In this document: positions 4,842-7,132 of the stretch, piece by piece
How positions within the stretch are numbered: the stretch's first letter is position 1
Layout: each line of letters opens with the position of its first letter
Assembly (NCBI GenBank): GCA_963649145.1
Contig: CAVJGI010000107.1
Span: 1-7,132, forward strand
Direction: 5' to 3'
Length of the DNA: 7,132 nt
Source of the DNA: SVKR01 sp963649145
Lineage (GTDB): Bacteria > Bacillota > Clostridia > Oscillospirales > Oscillospiraceae
The notes under the pieces: model-generated
The model's database searches: none
Told to the model about the DNA's origin: nothing
The model's input: the letters and a program-made list of their open reading frames with translations, nothing else
Program-made: the position numbers and the translations under genes

Positions 4842-4996
4842 CACTGCGTCACCTCAGGGTAATGGCAGGTGTCGTCCGGGGAGTAGTGGCGGCAGAGGTC
4901 GCAGGTGGGGATCTCTTCGGGGATGGCGCGCTCGCCGGGGACGTAGTTGGGGCAGAGGTCCTCCGGGTCGATGCTGGGGTAAGTCTTCGGTTCCAT
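4841..4996 (-). CDS. Small cysteine-rich protein, 51 residues (hypothetical)
   Basis: Not recognised. The protein has four cysteines, Cys15, Cys32, Cys35 and Cys44, spaced CX16CX2CX8C. CDLC (32-35) is followed by histidines at 37 and 45, a set that could hold zinc or iron. It is acidic and proline-rich, with no signal peptide or membrane segment, so probably cytoplasmic. AGGA and AGAAGGA precede the ATG on the minus strand (about 4998-5012). It lies 40 bases after degV and ends on the operon terminator, which argues that it is a real gene. Codon use matches its neighbours, with G or C in most third positions. Function unknown; a zinc-ribbon-like mini-protein or metal-responsive partner is only a possibility. 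Confidence 0.72.
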   Translation of the reverse strand: MEPKTYPSIDPEDLCPNYVPGERAIPEEIPTCDLCRHYSPDDTCHYPEVTQ

Positions 4997-5036
4997 GGTC
5001 CTTCTTTTCCTTTACCTTTATTTTATTGTATGCTTC

Positions 5037-5933
5037 TCAGCCCTTGTCCGGCAGGCGCTCGTCGCCGAGGAAGAAGACCGCGACCGTGCCGGGACCGCAG
5101 TGGGAGGCGATGATGGTGCCGATCTCGCAGATGCGGATCTCCGGGATGTTCGGGAATCGCGCGGCGACGGCGGCTTTGGTGATCTCCGCGTCCTCAAGGC
5201 AGTTGGAGTGGCAGATGAAGCACTTTCCGGCGTAAGCCTCGCCGCCCTCGGCGTGCTGCGCCATGGTGTCCACCGTGCGCTTGACGGCGGCCTTTTTGCC
5301 GCGCACCTTGTCGTAAGCGATGATGCGCCCGGCGTTGTCGAGCCGCATGATGGGGCAGATGTTCAGGATCGTCGCGATCGTCGCGGCGGCGCCGGACATG
5401 CGGCCGGAGCGACGGTACATGTCGAGGCGCGTGGAATAAAACTGGTGGTGGACGCGGTTGCAGTGCGCCGTCACCCAGTCGGCGGTCTCCTCAAGCGTCT
5501 TGCCCGCGTCGCGCATGTCGGCGGCGTAATCGACGAGCAGTCCGTAGCCGGAGGAGGAGCAGAGCGAGTCGATGATGACGAGCTTGCGGTCCGGATAGCG
5601 CTCGCGCATGGTCTCCGCCGCGAGGCGGGCGTTGTTGACCGAGGCGGTCATGCCGGAGCCGAAGTTGATGTGCAGCACGTCGCCGCGCTCTAACAGCGGG
5701 GCGAAAAACTCCTCGTACTGAAACTCGTTGAGCTGGGTCGTCGTGGGCATCGCGCCGGCGTCGATGCGGCGGTAAAAGTTCGGCAGCGCCTCCGGGTCGC
5801 GGCCCATGTCGTCAATGTAGGTCTCCTCGCCGATCATGTAGGAGTAAAACAGCACCGGGATGCCGCGCTGCTCCAGATAGGAGTAAGGCAGGTCCACGGT
5901 CGATTCGCAGGAGAGAATGAACTTGCTTTCCAT
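5037..5933 (-). CDS. DegV family protein (FakB-like fatty-acid binding)
   Basis: DegV proteins bind a fatty acid in a deep pocket; FakB members present it to the kinase FakA for phosphorylation and use in phospholipid synthesis. The protein has 298 residues, slightly above the usual 280-290. Visible features are the start FILSCESTVDLP (5-16), the loop PTTTQLN (63-69) in place of the common TSQPS, NFGSGMTASVNNA (90-102) holding the pocket serine (Ser93), IDSLCSSSGYG (121-131), RRSGRMSG (174-181) and CGPGTVAVFF (279-288). The kinase gene is not in the window, and the bound lipid cannot be inferred. AGAGGGG lies 9 bases before the ATG. It is the first gene of a minus-strand operon with the 51-residue ORF and is divergent from the acetyltransferase. 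Confidence 0.93.
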   Translation of the reverse strand: MESKFILSCESTVDLPYSYLEQRGIPVLFYSYMIGEETYIDDMGRDPEALPNFYRRIDAGAMPTTTQLNEFQYEEFFAPLLERGDVLHINFGSGMTASVNNARLAAETMRERYPDRKLVIIDSLCSSSGYGLLVDYAADMRDAGKTLEETADWVTAHCNRVHHQFYSTRLDMYRRSGRMSGAAATIATILNICPIMRLDNAGRIIAYDKVRGKKAAVKRTVDTMAQHAEGGEAYAGKCFICHSNCLEDAEITKAAVAARFPNIPEIRICEIGTIIASHCGPGTVAVFFLGDERLPDKG

Positions 5934-5966
5934 AACTCGAAACCCCTCTTTCTATAAGTTATCAGT

Positions 5967-5995
5967 ATTATACGACATATTTTCCCCGCCGTCAA
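5967..5995 (-). promoter_or_regulatory. Promoter of the DegV operon
   Basis: On the minus strand TTGACG (5990-5995, 5 of 6 to consensus) is followed after 17 bases by a perfect TATAAT (5967-5972). Transcription would start near 5960, giving a leader of about 27 bases. It is a strong candidate and shares the 132-base divergent intergenic region with the acetyltransferase promoter. Confidence 0.85.
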
Positions 5996-6003
5996 ACATT
6001 CTC

Positions 6004-6032
6004 TTCCCAAAGCGAAAGAAATCAGGTAAAAT
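6004..6032 (+). promoter_or_regulatory. Possible promoter of the N-acetyltransferase gene
   Basis: TAAAAT (6027-6032, 5 of 6) lies 17 bases after TTCCCA (6004-6009, 4 of 6). It is weaker than the divergent promoter but properly placed, with the ATG about 34 bases beyond the -10 box. Confidence 0.45.
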
Positions 6033-6065
6033 AGAAAAAACGAAAAACGACGGGAGGAAAACGGG

Positions 6066-6836
6066 ATGTTTGACGAATACTACGCGCCGCTGCCGGACCT
6101 CGGCGCTTATCTTGCGCGCATCGGGCTCGCGGGGCTGGAGCCGCGGCGGGATCTGGAGACGCTCACGCGCGTGATGGAGGCGCACGTGCAGACGGTGCCG
6201 TTTGAAAATCTGGACGCCTGCCTCGCCCACCGCGTCCCGGACCTCACGGTCGCGGGGCTTTTCGACAAGGTCGTCACGCGGCGGCGCGGCGGCTGGTGCC
6301 ATGAGCTGAACGGTCTGCTGCTGCCGCTGCTGCGCGCGCTGGGCTTCGACTGCGCGCCCATCGCGGGGCGCATCTCCATCTCGCCGGACACGGTCTCCCC
6401 GCTGGGCCACCGCGCCGTGCTCTGCACGCTCGGCGGCGAGCGCTATTACTGCGACGTCGGCTTCGGCGATATGGCGGTGCGCAGCCCCGTCGCGCTCTCC
6501 GGTGCGGTGTCGCGCCACGGCTTTTCCGTGAAGAAGCCCGGGGACTGGTATGAGCTCTGGCACGGCGGACGCCGCGCGCTGCTGTTCTCGGACCTGCCCT
6601 TTGAGCCGACGGACTACCTCGCCGCGAATTACATGAGCGCCCTCGCACCGGGCGAAAAATTCAACCGCGAGCCCTACGTCTCCATCATGCAGGGCGACAC
6701 CCGCGTCCTGCTCCGCGGCAGCACCCTCACCCGCCAGCAGCCGGGGCAGGCGCGCGAAACAGTCGAGCAGATCGCGGACAGCGAAGCCCTCCGCGTCGTG
6801 CTCCGCCGCGAGTTCGGAATAGAATATGGGGTGTGA
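6066..6836 (+). CDS. nat: Arylamine N-acetyltransferase
   Basis: NAT enzymes move an acetyl group from acetyl-CoA to the nitrogen of arylamines, hydrazines or hydroxylamines by a ping-pong mechanism through a cysteine. The protein has 256 residues, near the usual 255-280 for bacteria. The catalytic triad is complete: Cys78 in RGGWCHEL (74-81), His115 in GHRAVL (114-119) and Asp130 in CDVGFGD (129-135). VPFENLD (44-50) is the conserved N-terminal signature. The C-terminal lid domain starts near 200. GGGAGG (6052-6057) lies 8 bases before the ATG. It is monocistronic and divergent from degV. In gut bacteria such enzymes can acetylate drugs such as 5-aminosalicylate; its natural substrate here is unknown. 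Confidence 0.95.
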   Translation: MFDEYYAPLPDLGAYLARIGLAGLEPRRDLETLTRVMEAHVQTVPFENLDACLAHRVPDLTVAGLFDKVVTRRRGGWCHELNGLLLPLLRALGFDCAPIAGRISISPDTVSPLGHRAVLCTLGGERYYCDVGFGDMAVRSPVALSGAVSRHGFSVKKPGDWYELWHGGRRALLFSDLPFEPTDYLAANYMSALAPGEKFNREPYVSIMQGDTRVLLRGSTLTRQQPGQARETVEQIADSEALRVVLRREFGIEYGV

Positions 6837-6840
6837 GTCG

Positions 6841-6920
6841 GCGGGGGCTGCACAAAAACTCCCCCGCGCAGCGGGGATTTCATCCGGGAACAAGGGCGGA
6901 TTTCATTCAAAAACCGCGGG
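6841..6920. repeat. Short hairpin array C (ATTTCAT linkers)
   Basis: Directly after the acetyltransferase stop come hairpins CCCCGC-GCA-GCGGGG (6862-6876), ATCCG/CGGAT (6882-6886 with 6897-6901) and a CCGCGG palindrome (6914-6919). GGATTTCAT occurs at 6875-6883 and again at 6898-6906, a period of 23 bases. The layout (short linker, varying self-complementary insert) repeats that of arrays A and B. GCGGGGG (6841-6847) can also pair with CCCCCGC (6861-6867), competing with the first hairpin. No U-tract marks a normal terminator for the gene. Confidence 0.5.
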
Positions 6921-6980
6921 GACCCTCTCAGTCAGCTTCGCTGACAGCTCTCCCAGAGGGAGAGCCAAGGGGCGTGTGCA
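6921..6980 (+). repeat. Double-hairpin repeat, copy F4
   Basis: GACCCTCTCA leads to hairpin GTCAGC-TTC-GCTGAC (6931-6945) and hairpin GCTCTCCC-AGA-GGGAGAGC (6947-6965), then CCAAG and GCGTGTGC. This is the same layout and tail as copy F1 at 1747, about 5.2 kb away, with compensating changes in both stems. Confidence 0.78.
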
Positions 6981-7017
6981 GGGCTTTTGAGCGTGCCAAA
7001 AAGTTCCCGCGCGCCGC

Positions 7018-7060
7018 GGTTTTAAAGGCGGCAGAAAGTCAACCAAGTGCAACCCCCGCA
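7018..7060. other. Possible end of the IS element
   Basis: The transposase stop (7039-7041) is close to where IS30-family elements usually end, and an inverted-repeat terminus would be expected between about 7000 and 7040. GCCGC (7013-7017) and GCGGC (7028-7032) form a hairpin there. Without the other end of the element the exact boundary and any target duplication cannot be placed. Confidence 0.2.
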
Positions 7061-7132
7061 AGTTCGGCTGGGGAGAGCCAGTCGAAGATTTTTCTCGGCC
7101 TCTGGTTGATGAGGTCCACGACCTCCTGAAGG
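7039..7132 (-). CDS. IS30-family transposase, C-terminal fragment (runs off the window)
   Basis: The minus strand encodes 30 residues before a TGA stop; the gene continues beyond the right edge. The sequence LINQRPRKIFDWLSPAEL carries the INxRPRK...W..P.E signature that closes the DDE integrase domain of IS30-family transposases, including the region just after the catalytic Glu. Only the tail is visible, so neither the catalytic residues nor intactness can be judged. It would be read toward the acetyltransferase and lies about 60 bases from repeat F4. Confidence 0.72.
   Translation of the reverse strand, partial: LQEVVDLINQRPRKIFDWLSPAELAGVALG

Noticed and set aside
4640..5235. Plus-strand open frames opposite the DegV operon
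   Set aside because: They run through terminators and the hairpin array and lie antisense to the two minus-strand genes, which have binding sites and a promoter.
5952..6893. 313-residue minus-strand open frame opposite the acetyltransferase
   Set aside because: Antisense shadow of a gene with an intact catalytic triad; its translation has no recognisable domain.

Overview
The window looks like chromosome of a GC-rich gut Clostridia, most likely Oscillospiraceae/Ruminococcaceae (the Faecalibacterium / Subdoligranulum / Oscillibacter neighbourhood). The reasons are strong G/C at third codon positions, sigma-A type promoters (TTGACA-N17-TATAAT), a YerC/YecD TrpR-like regulator, a DegV protein, an LCP wall enzyme, CCA-encoding tRNA genes, and intergenic double-hairpin repeats of the kind scattered through such genomes. 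The genus is an inference; no marker gene is present.

Layout. 1-70: a small array of hairpins. 134-1588: a monocistronic LytR-CpsA-Psr (LCP) wall-polymer ligase with its own promoter and terminator. 1589-2091: about 500 bp without a credible gene, filled by four copies of a double-hairpin repeat in two head-to-head pairs, then a terminator-like hairpin. 2092-4194: a forward operon made of a promoter, a 28-residue acidic mini-gene, a YerC/YecD regulator, a class I SAM methyltransferase (ATGA overlap) and the redox chaperone Hsp33 (hslO). 4222-4689: a tRNA operon with a perfect consensus promoter, tRNA-Val(TAC), tRNA-Phe(GAA), tRNA-Gly(GCC), an internal hairpin, tRNA-Cys(GCA) and a strong terminator. 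4690-4841: consecutive short hairpins separated by an ACTTCACTT-type linker, ending in a terminator that serves the opposite strand. 4841-5995 (minus strand): a DegV family protein followed by a 51-residue cysteine-rich protein, from a good promoter. 6004-6836: a divergently transcribed arylamine N-acetyltransferase with an intact Cys-His-Asp triad. 6841-6980: a third hairpin array and another double-hairpin repeat. 7039-7132: the C-terminal end of a probable IS30-family transposase on the minus strand, running off the window.

The genes are mostly housekeeping or conserved accessory functions: wall assembly, redox chaperone, fatty-acid binding, tRNAs and xenobiotic acetylation. I see no defence island, CRISPR, prophage or biosynthetic cluster. 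The least explained content is non-coding: three arrays of short hairpins whose arms differ from unit to unit while the linkers are kept, and the paired double-hairpin repeats. Two unlisted small genes (28 and 51 residues) are the other items worth following up.
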